In this document: positions 8,724-16,869 of the stretch, piece by piece
How positions within the stretch are numbered: the stretch's first letter is position 1
Layout of the letters: each line of letters begins with the position of its first letter
NCBI RefSeq assembly: GCF_020829595.1
Contig: NZ_JAIVFW010000030.1
Coordinates: 26,208 to 90,207 of the forward strand
DNA length: 64,000 bases
Reading direction: 5' to 3'
From: Nostoc sp. CHAB 5844
GTDB taxonomy: Bacteria; Cyanobacteriota; Cyanobacteriia; Cyanobacteriales; Nostocaceae
The notes under the pieces: generated by a model
The model's database searches: none
Seen by the model: the letters and a program-made list of their open reading frames with translations, nothing else
What the model was told of the DNA's origin: nothing
Position numbers and translations under genes: made by a program

Positions 8724-9419
8724 CTATGCTTGAACGCTATTTGTGTCTATTTCTGAATTATTATTATTTATGTATTCTTCAAATAATTCAAAAAATTTCT
8801 GTAATGCTTCATGTTCATCTACAGAATAGAAAAGAATTATCTTAGACCATGACTGGTTTGTCTTAATCCCATATTTTTCTTGAACCCATGATTGAAAACC
8901 TTCAAATTCCCTTTCCGGCTCAGTTGGGGGTACACCAACTTCTCTTCGAGCCAGACTATATCCTCTCAGAAGCATATCAAGTCTAGTAACTGAACCACTA
9001 CCTAAATACATTCCTGGCCTTTTCTTTATACTATTTAAAATCTCGTTGTAAATATCAAACTGAGGAAACATCAAATCCTGACTAAGTCTTAAATTGTCTT
9101 CACTTTCTTGAATTTTTGAATCATTTTTCTGCTTTAAGAACTGCTCAAATTCTTCAAAGAACCTATAAAAAGCAGTTCGTTCACTTCCAGAACCAAAGAG
9201 AATTATCCCAGCCCAAGATTGACTCACATTAGTTTTTGCTCTTTCTTGCATCCACTCATTAAACCCGTCTGTTTCAGAGCCTTCTTGAGTGAACCCCAGT
9301 CGGATTAGACCACTTAAATACCCATTTAAGAATGAATGAAGACAAGTAATTGATGGCTTATCTATGTATATGACTGGGTTATCTTTAATCTTTTGGAGAA
9401 GTCTAGAGAGGTTATTCAT
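8724..9419 (-). CDS. candidate immunity protein, two-module, first copy
   Basis: 231 residues, cytosolic, acidic. Two repeats of the same module: NPVIYIDKPSITCLHSFLNGY...FNEWMQERAKTNVSQSW...FYRFFEEFEQFL, then KKRPGMYLGSGSVTRLD...FQSWVQEKYGIKTNQSWSKI...FFELFEEYI. It starts 21 bp after the stop of the toxin-like gene at 9441-10817, so the two are surely co-transcribed. The KRPGMYLG..S...L module is one I associate with small genes beside polymorphic toxins; no certain family name. Its role as antidote to the papain-fold toxin is inferred from order, size and tandem duplication. Confidence 0.75.
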   Translation of the reverse strand: MNNLSRLLQKIKDNPVIYIDKPSITCLHSFLNGYLSGLIRLGFTQEGSETDGFNEWMQERAKTNVSQSWAGIILFGSGSERTAFYRFFEEFEQFLKQKNDSKIQESEDNLRLSQDLMFPQFDIYNEILNSIKKRPGMYLGSGSVTRLDMLLRGYSLARREVGVPPTEPEREFEGFQSWVQEKYGIKTNQSWSKIILFYSVDEHEALQKFFELFEEYINNNNSEIDTNSVQA

Positions 9420-9440
9420 ATTGATTACCTATAATTAAAT

Positions 9441-10817
9441 TTAGAATAAGTATCCTGATTTACGAAAATCGGGTCCTCCAAATATCTTGCTATGATATGT
9501 GAGATTGTTCATCCACTGCTGCCTTTGAACTCCGTCAGGACGAAGGTTATCAAAAACCTTTTCTTCTCCATTTATTTTAATTGCAATTCCTTCATGATGA
9601 CCATTGTCTGAAATAATATAATCTGGTGCTGCTTTTGGCGGATGGCTATCATCATATATGTTGTTATCCTCTTTCACCTGTTTGACTGCATCAAGTTTAA
9701 TTCGCTCTCCATGAATACCCTTTTCTCTCAAGTAAGCCTCAATTTCAGCAGCGCATTCAACACACTTGTAATTCGGATGGTTACTTACAATATCACTGAT
9801 GTCTTGAAGAACTTCAGGAGTAACTTCTCCTGACTGATCGGGAGAATTACTTGCAAATGGAATATTAGGGTTATATGGTTCTGGATCATTTGTATTTACT
9901 ATTCCGTCATTATCATTGTCTAAATCATTTGCATCAGGAATACCATCTTTATCAAAGTCGGGAACTCCTGGAAAAGTAAAAAATCCAGACTCTTTTTTTA
10001 AAAAACGCTCATCTGCTGGCGTATTAGGGTCATCTGTCTCTTGTCCTGGAATTAAAATTGTAGGGGCATTAATCTTGTCTCCAGGATTTAATACGCCGCC
10101 TTCTGGCATTGAAGTAATGAAATTTTGCCAGTCAGAAGGATTAAGTAATCTAACTGCCTCATCACGCTTTTCTTGAGGCCAATCTTGCCATTCTTTTTCA
10201 TTGTTCCTAATTTTTGTTTCTGTGCCAGGAAAATAAGCGTAACCATCTCCACCATACCTTTGATCATCAACTAGAACTTTAACAGCACTACAGTAATTGC
10301 CGAAATCATTGATAGGAATAAACTGAGGCTCATTAGTTGAAATGCCAAGATAATCTATATATTGGTTGCTACAGTCGCTAGGCCATACTCCACTACCATA
10401 AAAAGTCCAACTAACGCACACTTCAGAATCAGTAGGATAAGTAGCACAATACTTTTCTTGAGCTTTTTTTTGTGCCTGCTCATTTTGAGCTTGATTCCAA
10501 TATCGCCAAACTGCATATGCACCAGCACTTTTAACAATTGCAACTCCTGCAACATTATTTACAACTGCACTAGTAGAGCCAATAGATGTGGTAGTACTAA
10601 GAGTTGAAGCACCATAACCAACACCAGTTGGAGCAGAAACAACAGGAGCTAATTCCGAACCTACAGTAGCAACACATTCCGGATCAGTAGCACATTTATC
10701 TAAGGTTGATAATTGTGCATAAGCAGGTTTAATAAAAATGCTTTTGAATATTAAAAGTACAATAAATATCCAAATACCTATTAATTTGGATGCAGAATTT
10801 TTTGTATTTGAGTGCAA
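9441..10817 (-). CDS. secreted polymorphic-toxin-like protein with papain-fold C-terminal domain
   Basis: 458 residues. Residues 1-34 are a long signal peptide with an AYA|Q cleavage site. The N-terminal region is Ser/Thr/Ala/Gly-rich with a hydrophobic stretch (about 83-105) and several Cys pairs (42/48, 124/134). Residues about 285-315 hold thrombospondin-type-3-like calcium motifs (DFDKDGIPDANDLDNDNDG). Residues about 345-440 resemble the papain-fold toxin 2 (Tox-PL-2) domain: KCVECAAEIEAYL with Cys352/355, GHHEGIAI with His407/408 and VFDNLRPDG with Asp423-Asn424, a plausible Cys-His-Asp/Asn triad. Two tandem paralogous genes follow on the same strand. Likely an exported effector cleaving a target in neighbouring cells (inference). 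Confidence 0.78.
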   Translation of the reverse strand: MHSNTKNSASKLIGIWIFIVLLIFKSIFIKPAYAQLSTLDKCATDPECVATVGSELAPVVSAPTGVGYGASTLSTTTSIGSTSAVVNNVAGVAIVKSAGAYAVWRYWNQAQNEQAQKKAQEKYCATYPTDSEVCVSWTFYGSGVWPSDCSNQYIDYLGISTNEPQFIPINDFGNYCSAVKVLVDDQRYGGDGYAYFPGTETKIRNNEKEWQDWPQEKRDEAVRLLNPSDWQNFITSMPEGGVLNPGDKINAPTILIPGQETDDPNTPADERFLKKESGFFTFPGVPDFDKDGIPDANDLDNDNDGIVNTNDPEPYNPNIPFASNSPDQSGEVTPEVLQDISDIVSNHPNYKCVECAAEIEAYLREKGIHGERIKLDAVKQVKEDNNIYDDSHPPKAAPDYIISDNGHHEGIAIKINGEEKVFDNLRPDGVQRQQWMNNLTYHSKIFGGPDFRKSGYLF

Positions 10818-10952
10818 AATATTTACTCCTCAAACCATACAAAAGTAGGTTTTATATTTTTCTATATCCAGTTTTTTTGATAAAAATAAGAAACTAGTTT
10901 AGTAAAATTACGGTAATTTTTGGCATTTTTACGGCGGCATCTTCGAGCGATT

Positions 10953-11414
10953 CTAGGGTAAATACTTCTGTACCACAGTCCAACCAGTCAACGATACCCA
11001 AGCAAACGCGGCGAACAGAAGAATATTTACAGTAATGTGTAAAGTCCTTACCCAAGGTCTTCTGGGAGTAATTTGAGTTGCACTAATAGCAGACAGCAAT
11101 ACTAAAAATACTACTATTAGTCCAGCGCTTAGGTGTGATGAATGCCCTAATGAACCAAAGTGTCCTAATGTGCCGATAATACCGATCGCCAGCAATAGTA
11201 ACACTAAACTCACCATACTAATGCCCATTGTATAGTGGAGCGATCGCACTCCTCCACGACTCACAGGCAACCCTGGAAAGCTAGGCAATGACATCGAAGT
11301 TCTGGCTTGCCACATCCATATACCAGTGACAGCTAACATTACATAAGCTAACAGCGATAATCCCATCGACCAAGCGGCTATTTTCCACAGCCAGAGAAAA
11401 GAAGGTAGGTGCAT
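10953..11414 (-). CDS. DUF4079-type membrane protein
   Basis: About 153 residues from the ATG at 11414. An in-frame ATG at 11540 would add 42 residues translated from heptamer repeats (DEISYFRLHTSYF), so the shorter start is preferred. Four hydrophobic helices are visible (WSMGLSLLAYVMLAVTGIW; GISMVSLVLLLLAIGIIG; LIVVFLVLLSAIS; VNILLFAAFAWVSLTGW). Conserved histidines sit at helix ends (LHYTMG, LGHFGSLGHSSH, LHITVN), as in heme-binding four-helix membrane proteins. This matches the cyanobacterial DUF4079 family. Function unknown; a cytochrome-b-like role is inference. Confidence 0.8.
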   Translation of the reverse strand: MHLPSFLWLWKIAAWSMGLSLLAYVMLAVTGIWMWQARTSMSLPSFPGLPVSRGGVRSLHYTMGISMVSLVLLLLAIGIIGTLGHFGSLGHSSHLSAGLIVVFLVLLSAISATQITPRRPWVRTLHITVNILLFAAFAWVSLTGWTVVQKYLP

Positions 11415-11415
11415 A

Positions 11416-11447
11416 AAGTATGAAGTGTGAAGTCTGAAGTATGAAAT
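11416..11447. repeat. tandem heptamer repeat (GAAGTNTGAAGT type)
   Basis: AAGTATGAAGTGTGAAGTC then TGAAGTATGAAA: four imperfect copies of a 7-base unit immediately upstream of the DUF4079 gene. It is the reverse orientation of the array at 3491-3527. Confidence 0.8.
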
Positions 11448-11585
11448 TTCATCCTTTAGCCTCCTGCTTTTTGACAAATGACAAAGGACAAATGACTCTT
11501 GACCTTTATTCACAATAGAAAAGGTTGCTGATATCAGCAACCTTAAATTTTTTTGAAAAAATTTTTTATCTTAAGTAAGGAATGA

Positions 11586-11963
11586 TTAACCAGCGACTGT
11601 TAAAGGTTTTGTTGTATCTCCCCTTTTGGTATTAATTGACTGGACTATTGGTTTTTTACTGATAGGGTCGAGGGTAACTGAGTCGGTATTAAACTCAATA
11701 CTGCTTGGTTCGTTAACCGCAAGGCGATCGCATGGTATCGTATCCGATAAAATTGCACTTGCCATCATCCCTGTATGAATCTCCATGTGAGCTTCTGGTG
11801 GGGCTTCAAACACGAGTCGCTGTCCAGGAAACACAACCCTTTCAAAGTACCAGTTAGAAATGTTAGAGATGCGAGCTATTTGGATTTTGCTCGTGGCATT
11901 CATGTAGCAGCAGAGAGTTTTTCCTGATTGCTCAGGTGGTAGAGAATCTAGTATTTGAGCCAT
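11586..11963 (-). CDS. DUF1830 domain protein
   Basis: 125 residues. The DUF1830 core is residues about 18-95: CCYMNATSKIQIARISNISNW, YFERVVFPGQRLVFEAPPEA, MEIHTGMM, IPCDRLAV. The domain is nearly confined to cyanobacteria and has no known function. The C-terminal 30 residues are unconserved-looking. No signal peptide or membrane segment. It is transcribed divergently from the radical SAM gene at 12627 across a 663-bp spacer. Confidence 0.88.
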   Translation of the reverse strand: MAQILDSLPPEQSGKTLCCYMNATSKIQIARISNISNWYFERVVFPGQRLVFEAPPEAHMEIHTGMMASAILSDTIPCDRLAVNEPSSIEFNTDSVTLDPISKKPIVQSINTKRGDTTKPLTVAG

Positions 11964-12626
11964 AACTGCTGAGGAGCTTTACGCCAAACATTGTATATTA
12001 CACCAGCCAAGACTAACATCGGCTGATCCCCAGTTGCTGTAACTCCGACTACCATCTGAAAATTTCTACGTTATTTCTATCTAAAGTTATGTTCAAGTTA
12101 TGAAAATTTTATAAAAAAGATTTACTCTGAAAAAATTATACAGTATTAAGGAAAATTTTTAATTGTTTTCTTTGGTAACAAATTTTTGATAGCTACTATT
12201 TAACAGTCAATTAGGTAGCTTGTATCGACTTTTGGATGAGTTGTTATTTTGTCCTATTCCCAAAGTTATAACACGGGATCATCGCTTAACCAACTACGTA
12301 TGGTTTAAGTCCCCGGCTTCAATAAGCCGCAAGTTTTGTGGCAGGGTCTAAATCCCCGTCACAAAACATAATTGCGAATTGCGAATTGCGAATTGGTTTA
12401 ATGGATGAACTCAATGTTATGGTAAAGATATATGAACAATTTATTCATAAACTAATCTATCCTGTCTGATGTTAAGCAAAGTTAGCTAGTTCGGCAATTT
12501 CTGATCAGGAAATTGTGTAAGCACAAAGTTGCTCAAACGTCAAACTAGATTGTCATAAACTATAAGACTAACTAAAACCACATTTCAAAACTAAAACTAT
12601 CTCTCGCTTTCCTTACAGATGGCAAG
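11964..12626. other. intergenic, 663 bp with repeat-derived hairpins
   Basis: Divergent promoter region between the DUF1830 and radical SAM genes. The middle holds a hairpin block and a heptamer array (listed separately at 12314-12396). The rest is AT-rich with no gene-like frame. Confidence 0.5.
12314..12396. repeat. two hairpins plus GCGAATT tandem repeat
   Basis: CGGCTT / AAGCCG (12314-12329) with a CAAT loop is followed by GTTTTGTG / CACAAAAC (12333-12367), whose loop pairs further through GGG/CCC. Immediately after comes ATTGCGA repeated about 3.5 times (12370-12396). This looks like a relic of a mobile or extragenic repeat element. Confidence 0.65.
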
Positions 12627-14219
12627 ATGGAAATTAAAACACCGATGCTCGAAAATCGAATTCTTTACGTTCGCCTTCCTTGTAACCCCATATTTCCCAT
12701 TGGGGTTGTTTATCTGTGCGATCATGTCCACAAACTATTCCCTAACATCGAACAGCGCATTTTCGACTTAGGAACAGTACCGCCTTTAGACTACGCCACT
12801 GCTTTAAATGCCTGTATCGATGAATTTAAACCCACACTGCTAGTATTTTCTTGGCGGGATATTCAGATTTATGCCCCAGTCGGTGGACGCGGCGGAAACC
12901 CGTTGCAAAATGCTTTTGAACTTTACTACGCTAAAAATCCCTTAAGAAAATTACGCGGGGCATTGGGTGGTTTAAGAATCTTCATCGCCTATTATGTAGA
13001 ATTGTGGCGGAATTTAGGATTAATCAAACGCGGATTAAAACGCGCCCAAAAATATCACACTGACGCGCGTGCAGTTGTTGGTGGTGGTGCAGTCAGCGTA
13101 TTTTACGAACAGTTGGGTAAAAGCTTGCCTTCAGGTACGATTATTTCTGTGGGAGAAGGCGAAACCTTACTAGAAAAACTCTTAAGTGGTAAAGAATTTC
13201 GTGATGAACGCTGTTATGTAGTTGGAGAAGGCAAACCACGTCAACGCCTGATTCACGAACAACCTACTCCTTTACAAAAAACTGCTTGTAACTACGACTA
13301 TATTGAAAGTGTCTGGCCGGAGTTTAACTATTATCTGCAAGACCAAGACTTTTATATAGGTGTTCAAACCAAGCGTGGTTGTCCCCATAACTGCTGCTAC
13401 TGCGTTTACACCGTTGTAGAAGGTAAACAAGTACGTGTAAATCCCGCCGAGGAAGTTGTGGCTGAGATGCGGCAATTATATAATCGCGGTGTGCGGAACT
13501 TTTGGTTTACCGATGCTCAATTTATCCCAGCACGGAGATTTATTAATGATGCCATAGAACTATTACAAGCGATCGCTGATTCTGGGATGACAGATATTCA
13601 TTGGGCAGCATACATCAGAGCCGACAACTTAACACCCGAATTGTGTGAGTTGATGGCAAAAACCGGGATGAATTACTTTGAAATCGGCATCACCAGCGGT
13701 TCTCAAGAACTTGTACGCAAAATGCGGATGGGTTACAACCTGCGGACTGTCTTGCAAAACTGTCGTGATTTAAAAGCAGCCGGGTTTAACGATTTAGTTT
13801 CCGTCAATTATTCCTTCAACGTCATTGATGAACGTCCTGAAACTATTCGCCAAACCATAGCTTATCACCGCGAACTAGAACGAATCTTTGGTGCAGATAA
13901 AGTCGAACCAGCCATCTTCTTCATTGGACTTCAACCCCATACTCATTTAGAAGAATATGCCTTTAAAGAAGGTATCCTCAAACCAGGGTACAATCCTATG
14001 AGCTTGATGCCGTGGACAGCTAAAAAACTGCTTTGGAACCCGGAACCCCTTGGTTCTTTCTTTGGCGAAGTCTGTTTACAAGCTTGGCAACAAAATCCTA
14101 ATGACTTCGGACGGGAAGTTATGAAGATTTTAGAAGAAAGGCTAGGTTGTGCCGATTTAGAACAAGCATTATCCGCAGCAATCGAGACGAAAGAAAAACA
14201 ATTAGCAGGCGTATTATAG
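12627..14219 (+). CDS. B12-binding-type radical SAM protein (PSII high-light acclimation type)
   Basis: 530 residues. The [4Fe-4S]/SAM motif is CPHNCCYC (Cys252, Cys256, Cys259), followed by a TIM-barrel segment (NFWFTDAQFIP, WAAYIRADNL, YFEIGITSGSQELVRKMRMGY). The N-terminal 200 residues (YVRLPCNPIFPIGVVYLCDH, VVGGGAVSVFYEQLGKS, ISVGEGETLLEKL) have the pattern of a cobalamin-binding Rossmann domain. I recall this family annotated as a photosystem II high-light acclimation radical SAM protein in cyanobacteria; the substrate is not known to me. Stand-alone, followed 110 bp later by the DICT gene. Confidence 0.85.
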   Translation: MEIKTPMLENRILYVRLPCNPIFPIGVVYLCDHVHKLFPNIEQRIFDLGTVPPLDYATALNACIDEFKPTLLVFSWRDIQIYAPVGGRGGNPLQNAFELYYAKNPLRKLRGALGGLRIFIAYYVELWRNLGLIKRGLKRAQKYHTDARAVVGGGAVSVFYEQLGKSLPSGTIISVGEGETLLEKLLSGKEFRDERCYVVGEGKPRQRLIHEQPTPLQKTACNYDYIESVWPEFNYYLQDQDFYIGVQTKRGCPHNCCYCVYTVVEGKQVRVNPAEEVVAEMRQLYNRGVRNFWFTDAQFIPARRFINDAIELLQAIADSGMTDIHWAAYIRADNLTPELCELMAKTGMNYFEIGITSGSQELVRKMRMGYNLRTVLQNCRDLKAAGFNDLVSVNYSFNVIDERPETIRQTIAYHRELERIFGADKVEPAIFFIGLQPHTHLEEYAFKEGILKPGYNPMSLMPWTAKKLLWNPEPLGSFFGEVCLQAWQQNPNDFGREVMKILEERLGCADLEQALSAAIETKEKQLAGVL

Positions 14220-14328
14220 AAGACACAGCAAAACAAGAGGCTAGGGATAAGGGAAAATTCTTTACTCTTAATTTCTAGCTCCCAGCCTCTAACCTCTAGC
14301 CTCTAGCCTCTTATCAAACTCCAAGCCC

Positions 14329-15729
14329 ATGTTAGAAGGTTCCATTTTACAACAGCTGGAAACAGCCCATCGCCATAGCACCAGACCAATTCGATTTGGA
14401 GTGTATTATAAAAACACTCTAGTTGCTCTGTGTCATGCTCTAGAAGACCACATTCTTGCTGATCAGGGTCAGCCTCTTGTAATTACAGCTTTCCAGCGTG
14501 GTAAATGGTATTTGCAAGAAGCCGAAAGATATGCAGACATAGCTAAGTGCAGTCGTGAAATTACCATCATGGCAGCACCAGACACAGGCTTTGCTGAACA
14601 TTCTACCAGCCAACTACCCAATGTAGACTTAGTAGCATTAGACTCAGCTGATCCAGTGGCGCAGGAATGGCATTTGATTATTCTGTCGCCTGGATACACA
14701 GCAATGGTGCTTTGTCAAGAGCTATCGGAAGCTGATTATGGTGCGGGTGGGCTACCAGCCTCAGACTTAGAACGGAAATTCTACGGGTTGTGGACATTTG
14801 AACCGGAGTTAGTGAAGGAAACAGCTCAATTAGCGATCGCTCATATTCAACAATACAACCCAAAACTAGCCGCAAAACTTACTGCTCATCAACAAGCAAT
14901 CCAATCTCGTCTTGTCACACCAGAAGACTTAAGTACAGTTGTCGCTCTTGTAGTTGATTACCTGCAAACTGGGCAAGAAAACTTATCTATTCCTACAGCA
15001 CTGCGTCAACAAGCGTTAGATAGCAACTTATTGTCTAACGAAATCCAAGCATTTTTGCGGATGGCGCAGTTGATAGATTTAGCAGATATCAACAACCCAA
15101 TGGCAGCTGCGGAAGTCGTAACCCTTTGTGAAGCGATGGGACAATTGTTAGAGCTACCAGCTTGGCAAATCAAAAGATTACGGTTGGCAGGTTTACTACA
15201 CCGCATAGATCAGCTCCAAAAAACCGAAAGCGTTCTGACTCCCGGAACATCCAGCCGTTACCCAGAAGAAGAAGCTCTCAGTTGTCCCTTAACCTGTCCC
15301 TTAGTACCAAGCGCACAGGTACTGCGAACTATGCCTCAACTCCGAGCTGTAGCCCAACTTCTCACGCACCAAACCGAGTGGTGGGATGGTACAGGAGAAC
15401 CCGCAGGTTTAGCCGGAGATGAAATTCCTTTAGAATCAAGAATTTTGGCATTAGTCGCAGAGTTTCAATGGCGAGTCAATCAAATTAAATCATCTAATCA
15501 AAGTCGGGAAGAAATATTTGCTCAAGCTTTAGAAGAATGCCGACAGCAACAATCAACCCGCTTTGATCCTAAACTGATAGATGCCCTAGCTTTGTTAGTT
15601 ATGGGTTTGCAACAAGGACTGGACTTACCTGTGATGACAACCAAAGCCAGCAACGGTATATGGTTACTTGATTCTCGCTGGGATAGTCACAGCAAAAGTA
15701 GTGAGGAGATTGGTAGTTATCCCCAATGA
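14329..15729 (+). CDS. DICT sensory domain protein with degenerate HD-GYP-like domain
   Basis: 466 residues. Residues about 15-180 are a DICT domain (LVALCHALEDHIL, PLVITAFQRGKWYLQEAERY, EWHLIILSPGYTAMVLCQELS), a cyanobacterial sensory module found with diguanylate cyclases and two-component proteins. Residues about 270-440 resemble an HD-GYP domain (LAGLLHRIDQLQ, then WWDGTGEPAGLAGDEIPLESRILALVAEF), but the HD pair is LLHRID and the following His positions are changed (HQTEWWDG), so phosphodiesterase activity is doubtful. Its stop overlaps the start of the pentapeptide gene (ATGA), implying translational coupling. Likely a cytosolic signalling protein. Confidence 0.85.
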   Translation: MLEGSILQQLETAHRHSTRPIRFGVYYKNTLVALCHALEDHILADQGQPLVITAFQRGKWYLQEAERYADIAKCSREITIMAAPDTGFAEHSTSQLPNVDLVALDSADPVAQEWHLIILSPGYTAMVLCQELSEADYGAGGLPASDLERKFYGLWTFEPELVKETAQLAIAHIQQYNPKLAAKLTAHQQAIQSRLVTPEDLSTVVALVVDYLQTGQENLSIPTALRQQALDSNLLSNEIQAFLRMAQLIDLADINNPMAAAEVVTLCEAMGQLLELPAWQIKRLRLAGLLHRIDQLQKTESVLTPGTSSRYPEEEALSCPLTCPLVPSAQVLRTMPQLRAVAQLLTHQTEWWDGTGEPAGLAGDEIPLESRILALVAEFQWRVNQIKSSNQSREEIFAQALEECRQQQSTRFDPKLIDALALLVMGLQQGLDLPVMTTKASNGIWLLDSRWDSHSKSSEEIGSYPQ

Positions 15730-16361
15730 ACATTGAAGCCATTAAATCAGGAACCCTCAAACAACTCCCAGGGGTAAATTTAGAAGACGAAGAACTCTGT
15801 AAACTCGATTTAAGCCGGATTAATCTAGCAGGTGCTACCCTTGTGGGTGCTAATTTCCAAGGTTCTAAACTTGAAGGCGGGCATTTAGAAGGAGCCAATT
15901 TAATGGGGGCGAACCTGCAAGAAACTGACTTGCGGGCGAACTTGATGGGTGCAAACTTGATGCAAGCCGACTTAACAAGTGCTGATTTGCGTGGTAGCAA
16001 TTTACGCGGCGCTAACTTAATGGGTGCAACGCTGAGTGATGTATCTTTAGCGGGTGCTTTTTTAAGTGGTGCAAATTTGATGAACGTCAACCTGCAAGGT
16101 GTGGACTTGCGCGGTGCTGACTTGCGCGGTGTTAACTTGAGTGGGGCAAATCTCAAAGGCGCAGACTTAAGCCGTGCTGACTTGCAAGGAACGCTGTTGA
16201 GTGAGGCGAATTTGGAAGAAGCTGACTTGCGCGGTGCGAATTTAGCCGGGGCGAATTTGACAGGTGCTAACTTGCTGTGTGCGGAGTTAGAAGGTGCAAA
16301 TTTAAGCGGAGTTAAGTTAGATAAAGCGTGTTTGGTAGGAACAATCGCTGAACATGGTTGA
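15726..16361 (+). CDS. pentapeptide repeat protein
   Basis: 211 residues. From about residue 25 onward it is almost wholly A(D/N)LXX pentapeptides (LAGATLVGANFQGSKLEGG, LRGADLRGVNLSGANLKGAD), giving a right-handed quadrilateral beta helix of about seven coils. The N-terminal 24 residues are a short acidic cap. One repeat is shortened (ETDLRANLMGANL), which would offset the helix. No signal peptide, so cytosolic. The start overlaps the DICT protein stop by 4 bases, so it is probably made in fixed ratio with that protein and may bind it. Function of the family is mostly unknown. Confidence 0.92.
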   Translation: MNIEAIKSGTLKQLPGVNLEDEELCKLDLSRINLAGATLVGANFQGSKLEGGHLEGANLMGANLQETDLRANLMGANLMQADLTSADLRGSNLRGANLMGATLSDVSLAGAFLSGANLMNVNLQGVDLRGADLRGVNLSGANLKGADLSRADLQGTLLSEANLEEADLRGANLAGANLTGANLLCAELEGANLSGVKLDKACLVGTIAEHG

Positions 16362-16485
16362 TTAAGGCATAAGAAAGATTTAACGCCATTTGGGTTAACC
16401 GAGATTTTTTAACCCTGTCAGGCTTAATATTGTTTATGTCACAATTGAGGAAAAGAACATATATCCTACAACTCGGCAAGCCCTT

Positions 16486-16644
16486 ATGTGCTTGATTATT
16501 TGCCAGTATTTGTCCAATTTTTATAGGGAAATTCAGCTATTTCGTTTTAGTGATGTAACTGGCAATGTGTTTATTTTGACAGGTGATGAACTGCAAATTC
16601 TTGTATTTCGTGATGGAACTTGGAGATTTATCAATGAACCCTAA
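16486..16644 (+). CDS. DUF6888-like small protein (first copy)
   Basis: 52 residues from the ATG at 16486. The frame is open upstream to 16399 and already reads family-like (PTTRQALMC) from 16465, but no ATG, GTG or TTG lies there, so either a rare start is used or the N-terminus has been shortened. Core: MCLIICQYLSNFYREIQLFRF, then GNVFILTGDELQILVFRDGTW. I recognise the pattern of the cyanobacterial DUF6888 family (number from memory). It overlaps the following gene by 11 bases (the ATG at 16634 lies before the TAA at 16642-16644), the usual arrangement of these pairs. Function unknown. Confidence 0.65.
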   Translation: MCLIICQYLSNFYREIQLFRFSDVTGNVFILTGDELQILVFRDGTWRFINEP

Positions 16645-16867
16645 TTTTGCTCAAATGTCTACCAAAGAGTTGAGAGCGTATGTGCTGGCTAATCGGGAAG
16701 ATATAGAAGCGTTGGAAATTTTATTTAGTCGCCGTACTCCTGACTCAGAAGCAATTATATATCCGTCTATGTTTACTGAAGATGGTCAACCTATAGAAGA
16801 AAATATTCGCATAATTGAGGAAGCGATCGCTCAACGAGTTCAGCAAGAGAAGAATCAGGATAAATAA
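16634..16867 (+). CDS. DUF6887-like small protein (first copy)
   Basis: 77 residues from the ATG at 16634 (MNPNFAQMSTKELRAYVL). A longer frame starts at 16583 but only extends into the preceding gene. The N-terminal NFxQMSxxELRxYVLxxRxD helix and the C-terminal IEENIRIIEEAIAQRVQQE helix are typical of the small cyanobacterial proteins listed as DUF6887. It overlaps the upstream DUF6888-like gene, so the two are co-translated and probably interact. Such two-gene units are small, tandem and variable in copy number, reminiscent of toxin-antitoxin units, but I know of no demonstrated activity. Confidence 0.72.
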   Translation: MNPNFAQMSTKELRAYVLANREDIEALEILFSRRTPDSEAIIYPSMFTEDGQPIEENIRIIEEAIAQRVQQEKNQDK

Positions 16868-16869
16868 TA

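Noticed and set aside
11415..11540. 42-codon N-terminal extension of the DUF4079 gene
   Set aside because: It is encoded by heptamer repeats and lacks family similarity; the internal ATG at 11414 was used.
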